Source of the DNA: Isoetes taiwanensis
Lineage: Eukaryota; Streptophyta; Lycopodiopsida; Isoetales; Isoetaceae
DNA length: 64,000 bases
NCBI GenBank assembly: GCA_021234155.1
Contig: JAJEKV010000529.1
Coordinates: 94,191 to 158,190, forward strand
Direction of reading: 5' to 3'
Position numbers and translations under genes: made by a program. The number at the start of each line of letters is the position of its first letter. The first letter of the stretch is position 1. Below the pieces are notes generated by a model. The model was not told the origin of the DNA. It was given only the letters and a program-made list of their open reading frames with translations, and searched no databases. Of the stretch, positions 1-12,849 are shown piece by piece.

Positions 1-3000
1 TTATATCATGGTGCATGCAGTATTACAATTAGTCAAGAAGTTCTTGTTCTATCAATTTTGTTGAGATTCTCCTATTAAAATAGCGAAGCTATTAATATTA
101 AGATACTACTTTCGAAAAGAATTGGAAAATCTAGTCACCTTTACCTGCTTAAACTCCTATGCTTTCTCACCATAAGCTACGTGCAGCCCAAGAATTAGCA
201 CATGTGCACTTGCAACAATGAAAGAGTAATAAAGATTGGAATTAGATCCATCATGGGGTGTTTTCAAATGGGCATTGTGGGCTTTGAATAATTCAGTAAA
301 GAAAAGAATCTTCTCTATTTCATGATTTTCCCAGTTGCTGCTACCTGCAACTAGTTTTCCAAAAGAATCCCAACAAAGTTGCTAATAGTCAGCATTTTAT
401 AAGCCAGCAGCATAAAAAAGGATATCATAGCTATAGTTTTGAATACGATTAAGCATGGCTACACTCCAATGTATTTACCCTTAAGCCACCTGCATATTTC
501 AAAACACCGTTCAAATCTAGTCAGGCTTGATTTTCAATCAATAAGATAAAATATTACAGTAATTAACTGATAAAGTTAATGTTTTGATTATAACTATGAA
601 TAATTGAAAATATATTGAATATCAATGGCTTCAGGATGATTGACTACATTTGAGAGATCTGCCCATCGTGTACGAGTAAGTAGCAAGGGGGAGCCTCCTC
701 TTTGTTCCACTCTTCCATTGTGATCTCAACAGCATTTTGAGGAAGGGATCTTCCGCTTTGCTCCACCCTCTCCATTTATGTGAAGATTGTGGTAAGGGAG
801 AGCCTCCTCTCTGCTCTGGCCTCCCAGGTATACCTTTGCTCCTGATAAGGGAATGAAGGCCTCGTCCGTGTCCTTCCATGATCATCTTCATTATGATGTA
901 GCACATGAAAGGTCGATTAAGCAAACTACGTGCAGATAACTTTTGTCCAACCATCTAAAGCTCTTTTTCGTCATTCCTTGCTCTTAATTTTTTGCAGACT
1001 GCACATTAGAGGCAAAAAGCATATTGGAATTCTTTAAGCAATATGGACTGAAGAGGATTTTAATCTGGAAGAAGCAGAAGTGAAAGGCGAAGATGTAGCA
1101 CAAAATCTCTAGTCCATTGCAAATGACCAACTCAAAGATGTCATGCAACAGATGCAGATGCTTGCCATAGTGCATGACCTGGTGGGATCTGTCATCGGAT
1201 ACCTGTGGCAAGCCAAGTATGCAGGGTGTAGCTGTAACGCTTCCACTTCCAAGGGTCAAATTTTGTTAATTGTTTTATCTCTGATTGAAATCTTCAAGCA
1301 ACACAACCATGTCCAATTGTTTGTGTCACTGTATATTATCATATAGATCGATATGCGGATCTAGTCTATCCACGTCTGAGTGAAAGTGATAGAAGTTACT
1401 ATCCGCATGTGAAAAGTAGCATGCTGCCACAAAGAGGGGGTGGCCACTACAATTCTGCACGTGGGTTATTTAGAATCTACAACCATCTCCAAGATAGAAT
1501 TTAGCTACATAAGAAATTACAATAACAAGCTATTTGATCTTTAATACATTAATACATGAAATTTCTATTATTCCAGCTTCGAGCTCCCAAATAAATGGAG
1601 TTGTCGTCACTAACTCCATTGTGACGATGACGACCCCTCAAGATGTTGGTGGGAGAGAAAAATGTTTCTCCTCAAAATATTTTGCTACTTCATCTTTACT
1701 ATTGGTCCTTCATATCTTCATTTTATCTTCTTTGACCTCTTAGTCTCAACCTTATATTACCATGACTTAATTTAGATTATTAAGAATTGACCCTAGCAAA
1801 ATCTATATATCTTTTTCTTCGTGATAAAATGTGATGTTTCAGGCAATAATCTAAAAAAAACTTTATTATCTTATAAGCTGCAATAGACTCTATTTATACC
1901 TAACTGAATGAAGAAAGAATGTGCTTACGAGAAAAGAAAACATGCTTACAAAATCAGGGCTACCTCAAATTATAGTGTAAAATGTTGGATTTGGATCCCG
2001 CCATAATTTAGAGGCTGAGGATTTGATCGACCCAACGTTGAAGATGACCCCTCGAATTTAGAGCCCAGATTAGTTCCACCACATAAAAAAGGGCACAAAA
2101 GGGCACAAAAGGCACACAATTTAGACTAAAAAAAAGAGATGACATGCTTCATAAAAAAAGGCACATCCTTTAACAAGGCATATCCTTTAAACTTTTGCCT
2201 CTTTGGACGTGCCCAACCTAGCTTCCAAAGCAAGGATGCTGGCCACCATAAGGAACAAGCACTCATCTATGACAAGCTTGAAGAAGACGAATAATTGGAG
2301 ATTGAAGAGCAACAAGCACAAAACCAAGAGAGCGAAGGCTAACATATGTAGGACTAGCAACTTGGGCTCGATCATGACTTGGTGAAGGATGCATTGTGGG
2401 AGGCGACTTGGATTGACAACATCTTCAGCAATGTGCACCTGCTATATGACAAGGGCATCTTGGCACCAAATTCCTGGCGTCTCCATGGTCTTCGAAGTGG
2501 TCGAAGCCGCGCTCACTCCAAGATCGTGCACAAGACAAGTGAAAAATCAACAACAAGACCTTCAAAGGTTCAAGGACAACTCTTTGCATACTCGAGCATA
2601 GATGCCATCACTGCAACCAACCAACAAGAACTTGGGAACTTAACAGTCTTGATGGAACTTTAAAACATATAAAAGACCTTATACCCATAAGCAACAAGAT
2701 GCTCCTCACCACCTCACAGAAAGTTGACTTTGACTACAACCTCACCACTCAAAACTGTATGAACAAGCATCGGCTGTTCTACTTACCTATCTAACACGAA
2801 AGAGCTAAGTTCAGCTTAAATGATATTAAATCTTTGAAAAACGTTAAATTATTACTGCATGCTTTTCTCATTTCTCATTGTGGCCCACTTTAGTCAGTGT
2901 TACTAGTAATTATATGTTTTCTCAATATTCTTTTTTGGGAGGAAAAAAAATTAAAAGCAGTGATTTATGCTTGACACAATTGATATATTCTTTTGCTTCC

Positions 3001-3147
3001 AAAAACCGGTTTATTGGTGACCTCTCTTATTTCAAAAAACATTTTTCTGTCTAACAGAAAAAACATAACTGCCGTAGCAGCTACTTTTGAATTTGCATGG
3101 AGTGTAAGTTCCAACATCGCATTTTGCATTTGCATGGAGTCTATGCT
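1..3147. other. AT-rich 3' flank, no supported gene
   Basis: No reading frame here looks like a protein I recognise, on either strand. The longest minus-strand frame (631-954) has no domain and sits over imprecise repeats of a GGGAGCCTCCTCT word. Around 2080-2130 there is a short low-complexity run of AAAGGGCACA words. An open stretch near 2380-2660 on the plus strand has ordinary composition but no recognisable motif and no convincing splice sites. The segment is best read as the 3' flank of the phytochelatin synthase gene that ends at 3148. Confidence 0.5.
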
Positions 3148-6100
3148 TCAACATCGCAATTGCTCACACGTTGAAATTGTCTTTTTACATGTTGAATCTG
3201 GCCAAAACATAGAGCACCCAAAATTCAGCATGGAAACCAAATGCCCAAAACGACATACTATACACTTAAAAGTTTGACTAGTGAAGGCAGCAAACATCTC
3301 TTCAAAAAAAACAGACTGTAATTCTCTTGGAAACCCTGAATTTAGAGTGTTTACCTCTTCCCGCAATTCACTTGGCAGCCCCTTCCATGAGACTAACTTG
3401 TACAGAGTCATCACATCTGAGAACTTTATCCCCTCCCATGTATGAAAAGGTATAGCCAGTAGAATCACAGAGAGTAAATCTGCTGATGCGGGATACAAAT
3501 GGCAGAGTATCCCACACATTGTATGGCCAGTTGGGGCAGTTGGCATAAGTATGTCAAAGTGGACATCTGATGCATTGATTGGCTCATCTAGAGCAACAGT
3601 AGATCCTAGCTTACCCATATTAGTCTTCGTGGTATATTTACAGTTCATATTAGAGATATTATGACATCCAGATAGCCATGCCGCTCCATCACAGCAGGCT
3701 TTAGAAACACGCTCAGACAAAGTAAGTGAGCATGGACAACCTATTGATTTCATCCATTTGCTGATCAACATATGCAACTTCGTTGCCCTCAGTTGCTGAA
3801 GAATCCTTACCTGCAAAACAATCATGTCTCCAACTTTATTTAAGTATTAGTACCTAGCAATCGTAAAGTGTGCTTTGCTTTTTATCTGCAAATACACAAA
3901 TGAGGATGAAGTGATTGGATTATGATGCCTTTACACAAGCTTTCATCTTAAAAGAAGGTTATAAGATTGTCCTACAAAGTACTGCAAAATGGAGATAAAT
4001 TGTTGTAAACTTGCACCTTACATTCCAGACGCAGGGCTTCATCATCTTTTAAGTTTGTGCTTGGTCCCTTTACTTCAGCTATCCAGTTGATAAAACTCCG
4101 TACGTCTCCCGGAACAGAGTCCAGGAGTATAGAAAACACGTCTTCAACAGCTTTAATTTCCTTTTTTTGCATAAGTTGGGGCGCTTGTTGGAGAAGATAC
4201 TTAGACATTGCTTTCCACTCCGTACACCTGTAAGACTGAGCAAACTGTTTCATCATTTATGTTATGCAGCACACAGAACAACGAAATGCAATCTAACAAA
4301 GTTCAAACCGCGGTAAACAAGGAGTACCTCGCTAAAGTGAACAAAATAGAAGGACCTTGCTCGCCCTTAGAAATCAGCATATATCTGCAAAAACGAAGTG
4401 TAAAAGAATGATGAGAACTAAAGCCATACACACCCATGCAATATGTAATATGAGTAGCAACTTCTTTCCCAATCAAAATGCTCATCCACTGGGTGTCAAC
4501 AACAATCTAATGTTTTTCTCTGCGCGTGTGTGCAAATGCATGTGCAAAATGGTGCACAACTTCACATGTCGGACCTGCCATAGGCGAGCATGTGGCCAAA
4601 CGAAGTGGAGCATATTTTACATATTCAATAACATTGCAAAAGCAACTTGATGAGCATAAATCTGGACGGGTTTCCCTCCTTTTCAATATGATCTCACTGC
4701 ACACTGCCAATTAGCCTGGCTAAACAGGAAATAAATCCGGTGGTTCATCCCACTCCCAAAAGCCTCCACAAAATGATACAATTTCTACAAAAATCGCTTG
4801 TCTTAGCATTACTGAGGATGGATCTGAGGAAGGATCCAGAGCAGACGTACAATGATGTGCAGTGCGGCAGTTACTTTCTTGAAATTGGGACAGATCAAAA
4901 AGCGAGGCACAAGATTTACCATTTCTAAATCATAACAGGCTAAGGCAAAAAAACACCTTAGTTTTACATGATAATATACGATTAGAATGCTGCACGGCAC
5001 TATAAATCGAAAAAATGACCTGGCATCAGAGGCCTTTGCAGAAAACACAAAGTTGAGATGCGTTGGCAACTAAGTAGATTTCTTCAAATTCAGAAAATGT
5101 GCTTTCTTTATTAATGATGAGGTCATAATTCTAAAATAATGATTTCTAGGATCGCAATGAGCTCATGATATTTTACTAATATCTGCAGACATATTCTATA
5201 ACATAATATTTTGCCTAGTTATGAATTCTATTTGATCCTAACGCGCTGTCACATTTCCATCATATACACCAGAGCAGTATCCTACAGATGTTGATAGAAT
5301 CTTTCTTTTTATCCACATCCAGTACCGGTTTGTGTAATGATTCTTATAGCAAAGAAAAATTGCATAAATTGGACAGGTTAATGGTTAGCACTAACTCTAT
5401 TGTCCTCTAACTTATTATTCTATACTTGGTCATTGCTTACCCTCTTAACTTCCCCGTAGAAGAATCAATTGTGTTTATTGCTTCCCAAAGAAGTGATACA
5501 GGCACCCAATGTGGAGGATACTTGAAGCGCGCAACATCAAGTATCAAAACCATATCCCTACCCGAATGATGACCCCCAAGAGGAGAGAAATGTCCTAAGC
5601 CAGTCTGAGAAGCAATGCAAACGAAATAAATACCAGATTTTTATAACAAAAGCAAATATGTGAAAAATAGATAAACAAAAGAATGCCAGAACAATGCTTA
5701 ATTGAACTTGGTAGTTTCTTCATTAAGAATTTAGCCAGGTTTCTAGGCATGTCAAGTTTGCTGCCCAATCTGTTGACTTCATGAGACAGACTCAACTGAC
5801 TAACATCATATTATTCTAAATATTTAAATCATGTCTCATTGCCATTCTATGGTCTTGTATTGATGATCTGAAATGCACAAGAGCTAAGTTCTGATGCCAC
5901 CAAAAAAAAGATAGGCTGACTCTCACCTAAAAATGATTACAAACCTGCTGGAAAGTTTTCCTGCTGTAGGATGCCAATAAGTGAGAATTCTCAGAAGATG
6001 TACATGTCTGAATATGCTGCCGAAATGTGTCCAACGAACTTTTGTCTGCCCTGAATGCCTGAACTGATGCTCCCGCACATTCAGCTAAGCAAGCCACCTT

Positions 6101-6716
6101 TCCAAACGTAATACCTACATCTTTGACTCTTTCAAGAGGTTCGCAACAAATCTAACATAGACTCGTCAAACCACCTCCATGGTCCTGTAAGTAGTTTGAA
6201 GAGTAAGCATGTAAAGCTGGAGGATATGCATTTGACTCAACTCTATCAAATCGTAGGTAACAACAGTACTAGCCCATACACTTCAGAACTGAAAAATGAG
6301 TATTCATCCAATTTTACTTTGTTAATTCAACAGCTTCAGATTGAAAGGAAATCTCGTGACTCTAGAAATAAAGTTGACATACCTTTCCATTTGCGGCCTG
6401 GATCAATAGAAAGTGCATTAAGCACAACCGACAATGAGGTCAGTCCACAAAACGCAGGCTCAGCTTGAGTCTGAAAATGGGCAATTAAGTTGAAGAATCC
6501 TTCCATCGTTCCCTCTAGAATTGCCTCTCTAAAAATGTTCTGTCACATATTAAGAATGCATTATAGTCTCCAATACTTCTGTAAAAATGTTTATTAAGAA
6601 TGCATTTTAGTCTCCAGTACTTAACTTATATGAAAGGAAATCGGTTAACTCACCTTGCCATCAGGGGAGGTGAAATCAGAAGGAAGCACACGCTTGTAAA
6701 ATCCGGCTACTGCCAT
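3148..6716 (-). CDS. PCS: Phytochelatin synthase, seven exons, one frameshifting base
   Basis: This enzyme makes phytochelatins from glutathione by gamma-glutamylcysteine transpeptidation, the main cytosolic thiol defence against cadmium and arsenic. Exons (minus strand): 6716-6654, 6539-6383, 6184-5945, 5604-5441, 4384-4328, 4227-4017 and 3810-3148; every intron is GT/AG and the phases join. The model gives about 517 residues. The catalytic triad of the papain-like domain is visible: Cys52 in [10 protein letters not shown], His158 in [11 protein letters not shown] and Asp176 in [14 protein letters not shown]. Its spacing (106 and 18) equals that of Arabidopsis PCS1 (Cys56, His162, Asp180). 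Exons 5-7 are the variable C-terminal domain, ending in a cysteine-rich tail (CPC, CC and CIVC clusters). The start is chosen for the family-like opening [21 protein letters not shown]. One extra T in exon 3 (6148-6150) breaks the frame after MLD. This is either a real mutation or a base-calling error, since all other exons are intact. Confidence 0.95.
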
Positions 6717-9700
6717 GGCCGATGTGGCGAAGGGAAGAGTGATGGAATTTGGTAAAAACTGATTCTTAAAACTTGATGTGCAACCATCTTCGGTGAGGCG
6801 CGGGTAAACTTGAAAAAAATCTGCAAACTAGTTTAAAAATTCTACAACAGTAGCACTGCGATGTAGGGCTTTAGAAACGACGTACATAGTAGCCACGACG
6901 TGTGTTATGTGTGCATGTGATTGTTGGAGTGTGTATTTGCGCATGTCGTCCTTTGGCCCAATATATCTTCACATTCCTAATGGCTCATTCTGGATCATTG
7001 GATCCAGGAATATTGGACTCTAATGGGTCTTGGACTCTATTGGGTTTTTAAAAAAGATTAGAAAAGATGTGCGCCTTGGTTTTGGCTTGCTCCTCTATGG
7101 TTTTATGCAGGGGTCTAGATGCCGTACAGGTGGCATGATCTCTCATCCACATGGCAATGGAGAGAATGGGGTGCAGTCCATTGAAGCAAGAAAGCCATGG
7201 CATCGAAGCAAGAAAGCTTCAGATTCGAAGCAAGCACGATGGAGCCAAGCTTGACGCCGAATTAAACTTTCAACGGATTTATTCTGGCTGCCCTGCTTTA
7301 GAATACAAGCTTTGAATCCTGCTTCGAGTCCTGCTACAAGGAGAAGGAAGAATCGTTTAACTACAAAAGAGCGCACAGTCTCCAAACCCAGTTCTATTCG
7401 ATCCGCTATGCTGTCTCACCTTTCCAACCAAGCTAGACGGCCGAATGCGCCAAATTTACCCTCTAACATTGCTACCCATCATCGCGTGTGCAAATTCAGC
7501 ACTACGTCCTGTTTGTGCAAAATCCAGGGACAATTCAAGACCTTCAGGCAAACAAACCTATCTGTCCTATCTCTGTCAAGCGCTCCATCTTCAAATCTTA
7601 CCCAATTGGCCATCCTTGCAGCTGGAGCAATCTATTCTTTGCAAAACAATCGTACCTCTCCTGTTTCCCTCAAGCGCCCATTTCTTTCTGTTCCATAACT
7701 AGGATCGAAGAAGAGACACTTGGTTTTCATGCTGCACAACCCAAAATAGAAATATTATGATCTTCAGCCACACAAAAAGCACCATTGAAGCAACAAGCTA
7801 TCCAATGACTATCATGTTTTCCAACAAAAAAAAAAATTAAAACCTGAGAGTAAAAATGATTGCAGAACTCTAATTGTTATGGAAATAAGAAATCAGTCAA
7901 CGAGAAATCTGCACCCCATCGCTGGAAATGTTGGAAGTGGGCATGTTATAGCTAGCCTTAAATGGCAAAAAATCTATTGTCCACAAAAACGTCGTGTATT
8001 TATTTATTTTTTTGGCGTGGCTATAACATGTCAAAGACATGGATATACCACGGATATGCACGTGGCTATAACATGACAGCATCCGATATATACAGTGCTC
8101 GATCTGCACCTCACACCCCATACGAGAGAGTGCTCTCCACCGTATATATGTACGTAGACATATACGAACTAAGCTAACAAATATGGTGGGGTTAACCATT
8201 GGAAATGAATTAAATTTAAACCATTAGAACCAATTTAAACCACAATGAATTAAAATAAGTGAAGAGACAATGAAGAGGAAGGCTGCAATAATAGTCTTCC
8301 CACACACAAACGTAATGCATACTTAGGGCAGAATTATTGCATTTTTCTGCTGATTTTATCACGTGCAATTCTCTCTCCGCCTGTGTATAGCGGCGCCACC
8401 AGTATTTTGTGGCTATGGCAGACTATGGCGGATCAGCTCTTCTGGTGACCCACCCTTCAAATCTCTCATTTTGAAGCCAGCATAGCTAAGGAGAGCAAAC
8501 TAAAGTGATGCACTGCTGCCGGATGTTTGAAGTAGAGTAGCCTGAATAGCAGAGAGCCAGAGAGCAGTCGGAATAGCAGAGAGCCAGAGAGCAGCCGGAG
8601 AGCTTCTTCATTTAGAAAAGCCAGAGCTTTCTTCTGCGAATCTATTTCTCAACTTTTGTTTCTTTTCTGTGACATTTCATGCTTTCGATTCCATGTTCCT
8701 GCATTTTTTTCCTGTTACATGCATTAGAAGCTCCGATTGTGATGATAGAAGCATTTTGGCAATGATAAAAGCATAGATCTAGGGTGGCGATGGCGTTTCT
8801 GAAGCGCTCCGGCTATTCATGGGAAAAGTTTCTGCCATAGCCGTTCTCGTCCTCTGCTCAGCAGATTTTTTCTGTTCGTAATTCTGCCTTGGTGTGCATT
8901 GCGTAAAGGAAAAGTTCTTGTCTCAGAACATTCCCTCGGAAATATATTCTCGGTGGGCCGCCAGACTCGGCGGTGCTGCGGCTTTGTCGCTTGGGCGCCA
9001 CCTCGTCTGGCGGCTCCGCCTCAAGAAATTCCCTCGTGGAACTTCCTCAACTAGAACTTTCCCTAGTACATAAAACACAGCTACAACAATAGCCAATTCC
9101 TTATAGCAAATCATCATTGAGGACAAAGCCCCCACATGCAGAGGAGTTTCTTTAAGAAACCTTCGCTAAAGAAAGCCCTTTCAACAGCAGGAAGACAAAG
9201 GACGAAGCAAAACAAATCCCTGTATGCCTTCCACTAATCGAGCTGCTACTGCATCTGCATGCCTTCCACAAATACAAGTTGCCATGGCACTCCTCTCTGC
9301 GGGCTTCCCTCAGCATCCAAGCATCCCTTCCCAACAACCCTTCCTAATTTATGAAAACATGTTGCACTGAAAAAGAGCTCCTGCAGTTCCATGAGAAACC
9401 GCTCTTGCCATCGCTTACTTAGGTGACCAATTCCTACAAGACGACCCAGCAATTCATCTTCCTTGTCCACCGTGGTCGGCTTGATTATAACAGTCTCTAT
9501 GAAACTAAATCTGCACTATTCCTGGACCATGTAAGAAACATTGCTAATAAAAAAGATACCTATGGTAAATGCCCCAACCTTTAATTTTCGCTAAACCATT
9601 GGCAAGATCATATATTCCAGTCAATCGTGGGACGTTATACCTTCACATATGGAGGATTTTGTTTTTGCTCAATGTGACTTACAAGTTTAAGTGATAATTT

Positions 9701-9768
9701 TTTGTCATTGTGATGGGTTCCTACACACCAATCCTAGAACATTATATACGAGGCTGCTCGGAGTCATA
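6717..9768. other. Upstream flank of phytochelatin synthase, no supported gene
   Basis: This is the upstream, probable promoter side of the phytochelatin synthase gene. I see no clear TATA box within the first 200 bases. Overlapping open frames at 7312-7760 (up to 128 codons) have no recognisable domain. A 14-bp word, GTGGCTATAACATG, occurs twice near 8018-8075. A 27-bp unit starting GAATAGCAGAGAGCC is tandemly duplicated at 8544-8598. The frames on the minus strand at 8923-9470 look like chance frames. The segment ends at the left end of the large CACTA element. Confidence 0.45.
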
Positions 9769-10080
9769 CACTACAAGGGTTAATGGGGGTTTGTAACGTA
9801 TGGGTTTGTAACGCATATTGATTTGCAACGCAATTTTTGATTTGTCACACGTGATAGATAACATTGTAATTTTGTAACGTGTGGCACATTTTGTATACTT
9901 GTAACGTGTTACTAAAATTTGTATAAGCTTGTTTGTAACGTGTGACAAATATTAAATTGTGTAATGGGTTACAAATTAAAACTGTAACGTGCGACAAACA
10001 TTAAAATTTGTAACGCGTTACAAGTTTCAATTGTAACGTGTAACAAATATAACTATTTTGTAACACGTTACACAAGGCCC
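9769..10080 (+). repeat. E1 left terminal and subterminal repeat array
   Basis: After the CACTA terminus, words such as TTTGTAACGTGTGACAAAT and the palindrome TTTGTAACGCGTTACAAG recur about ten times in 300 bases, in both orientations. Clustered short repeats just inside the terminus are the binding platform for the transposase in known CACTA elements. The same words reappear at 34390-34696, and a small degenerate group lies at 27905-27995. Confidence 0.8.
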
Positions 10081-12733
10081 CCAAAAAAAGATAGTTATTA
10101 GTTTTATGGCTTACTTTTTGTATTAAACCACTAAAATAAACTAATGTTACTAAGTGGGTTAATGTGTTGAATAACCATAGGCAGTTAAATAGTGTAGTTT
10201 GCATTTAAAGTTTTTGAACGTGGTATATCCATATTGTAAATGTCTAGAGCTTTTCATTGTGGTTTGTTACTATAGTTTTTCACTATGGTTCTTTCTTAGT
10301 TTGTTGCCATGTGACATGTGGGTCAATTAATAGTTTTAGTTTTTAGTTTTTTATAGTATATGTTATAAATCACTAATGGCTTTAGCCTTAAAAAACTGTG
10401 CAACTTGTAATGGTAATTTAATCAGCTCATGAATGTCTTGCCACATGAACCATTGTTGTCGCATAGAATAAAGGCTTCAAGTTTCACATTATAAGAATTA
10501 ACAATTTATACATTAAACTATTGGTGGCTTTGTATCTTCGTAGTACTATGTAATACAAACAAACTAATCATATTTTGGATTAAACAATTGATATTAGTTT
10601 TGTAACGAAATTAAGATATATCATTTGTAAAGTAATAATAGCTTTAGCTTTAAGGAATGTGCAATTCATGGTGGTTGTCCAATGAAACCATTGTTGTTTC
10701 AAGGATCAATGGTTCAAGTTTGTTACAAAAAAAGTAAAGACGCTTTCCATCAAAACAAGTGTGGCTTTGTTATGTCAAACATGTCATGTGTTAGACGCAA
10801 ACCAATATCCTATACCATAGGATATAGTGGCGGGTTTGTGTCTTTAAAGTACTTTCCGTTGGAGACAACTCAATTATATTTTGGATAAAAAATTGATCTT
10901 ATTTTATAGAGAAATTAAGACAACTCTTTTGTTAGCAATAATAGCCCAATAATAGCTTTATCTTTAAGGAATTTGCAGGTGATTGCCTTGTTGGTTTTTC
11001 ATGCCACACACAATAACCCTAATACTAGGTCCGCATATTATTTCTCAATGTCGTTTTTGTGAAAAAAAAAAGTTCAAAAATTCAACGTTGTTTTTAGTAT
11101 TTTTTTTTCTCCAAGAAAGAATTGTGAGTTTTGCATAAAAACCTCGTGCAATTTTATAAAAATAACTAATGTTTTTTTCAAACAATAAATGATGTGGTTT
11201 TAAAAACAACATAATGTTGAAATTTTAAAAGGCACTTATATCCAAAACAAAGATAAGGCACTTATATCCAAAGCAAATAGCTGTGGCAAATGCATCACTA
11301 TTCACAATTCACAACATGGTTACAAATGTTCAGAGCATGTAAGAAAATTAAGAATTAAAAAGTTGGCCACGTATATGTTGTTTTACTGTATCTTTGGCAT
11401 TTTTGAGAGCTCTAAAACAACAATATATAAGAGCAATAAAATCGACAAATTAGATTGTTACAAAAATTAGAGTTGTAACTGTCATTGTTCCACTGTTTTA
11501 TTCATGGAGAAAGGGGGGAAATGTTGTGCTCTCGCCTAAGCTTCTCCATTACGAATCCAAGCTAAATCTGAATCCAGGGTCAAGAAATTTGACCCAATAC
11601 AGGGGTTCCGAATTTTCCCTCATCAGATCGAAAAGAGAACCTTCCAGATCGGGTCTGCATCAAAAAGCATAAATTGGGATGTGGGTCTTCACAGAACAGG
11701 GGCGGCAAGAGGCTTGGCAGGGCTCTATTCTGATAATATGTGTCTGTGCTTAAGCAAGAGCGCTACAACAAAATCGATTTGCACCACACAGCAAGTAATT
11801 TGCACTAGATATCTTCCAGGTTTAAAACCCAGAGAAAACAATTCAAGATCAACCGCAGACTTCAAAATCTGGCTAGAAAAGATACTGCAACACTCAGCAC
11901 TGTATTCCGGCTGCATGCATCCAATCGCGACCTCCTTAACTGATTCCATTTTGCTATCAACAGCTGATTCACAGCATGATGAACTGCTCAAGGCCCTTGT
12001 TAATGTCGGTCTGTGTAACCATCGCTGCCACATGCCAAGAACCATGCATTTGTGTGACATGATATATTTAACACATTAAGCAAGCGCAGACAACTGCGAT
12101 TCATTTTCCACAGATCCAAGCCATGTTCTTGGCACCAAGACACCTTCTTGAAAATATTTGGAGCAAATCCAGGACTAAGGGGTCTCTTGGCCCTGCTAAT
12201 TTGAAACTCAGAACTCTGTTCCACCATAAAGCACATAAAACAACAACGAAAAACAGAGGGTGGCATCACGCATGGTTTGGGTATGGTGGAAGACTCCAGG
12301 GATGAATTCGACAAAAAAGGCAGATCCAGGAAAAAACTCAGATATGTTTGGAAACACTCAAGGACCAAAGCTTGAGCAAAGTTTGATCTTTGAAGAGAAG
12401 AAGAGAAGGAGGCCCAACAGTTAATGATCAGAAACGGAGAGAAGGCCAGAGAAAGGCCAAGAATCAACATTTAGAAAAGAATAAGAGGATTTGAGCCCGC
12501 CAAAAAAGCCCAGCATCCACCACCAAAAGTGCAACCAATGAGATATGAAGGCTGGGATCGAGATCTAAGCCCTTGGTTTATCTTTGATCTGACAGTTACG
12601 ATATCCAAATCAGCACATAATATTATTAGAATCATTTTCAATACAAACTTATCAATAAACCCCTTTTCCAATTCGAATTTGAAATCGTGGGGTGTGTATT
12701 AGAAATTTTCGTGGCCAATCACATTATGGGACA

Positions 12734-12849
12734 TCTTGCGAAATATTCCATGAGCATCCATATGGTCTGTCCCTTTGAAGTCAAGATGGGGTCTTGCGAA
12801 ATATTCCACGAGCATCCATATGGTCCGTCCCTTTGAAGTCAAGATGGGA
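12734..12849. repeat. 58-bp tandem duplication
   Basis: A 58-bp unit beginning TCTTGCGAAATATTCCA and ending CAAGATGGG occurs twice head to tail, starting at 12734 and 12792, with only a few differences. It looks like a simple local duplication with no coding meaning. Confidence 0.85.

Noticed and set aside
3148-4256. First reading of the phytochelatin synthase C-terminal exons as a PCI-domain (eIF3m-like) protein
   Set aside because: Upstream exons with [10 protein letters not shown] and [14 protein letters not shown] identify phytochelatin synthase without ambiguity.
7312-7760. Three overlapping plus-strand frames up to 128 codons
   Set aside because: Overlap in all three frames and lack of any domain suggest stop-poor sequence, not a gene.
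12000-12470. Minus-strand 156-codon frame with a signal-peptide-like start
   Set aside because: It has no recognisable motif, no splice context and ordinary composition; on this evidence alone it cannot be told from chance.
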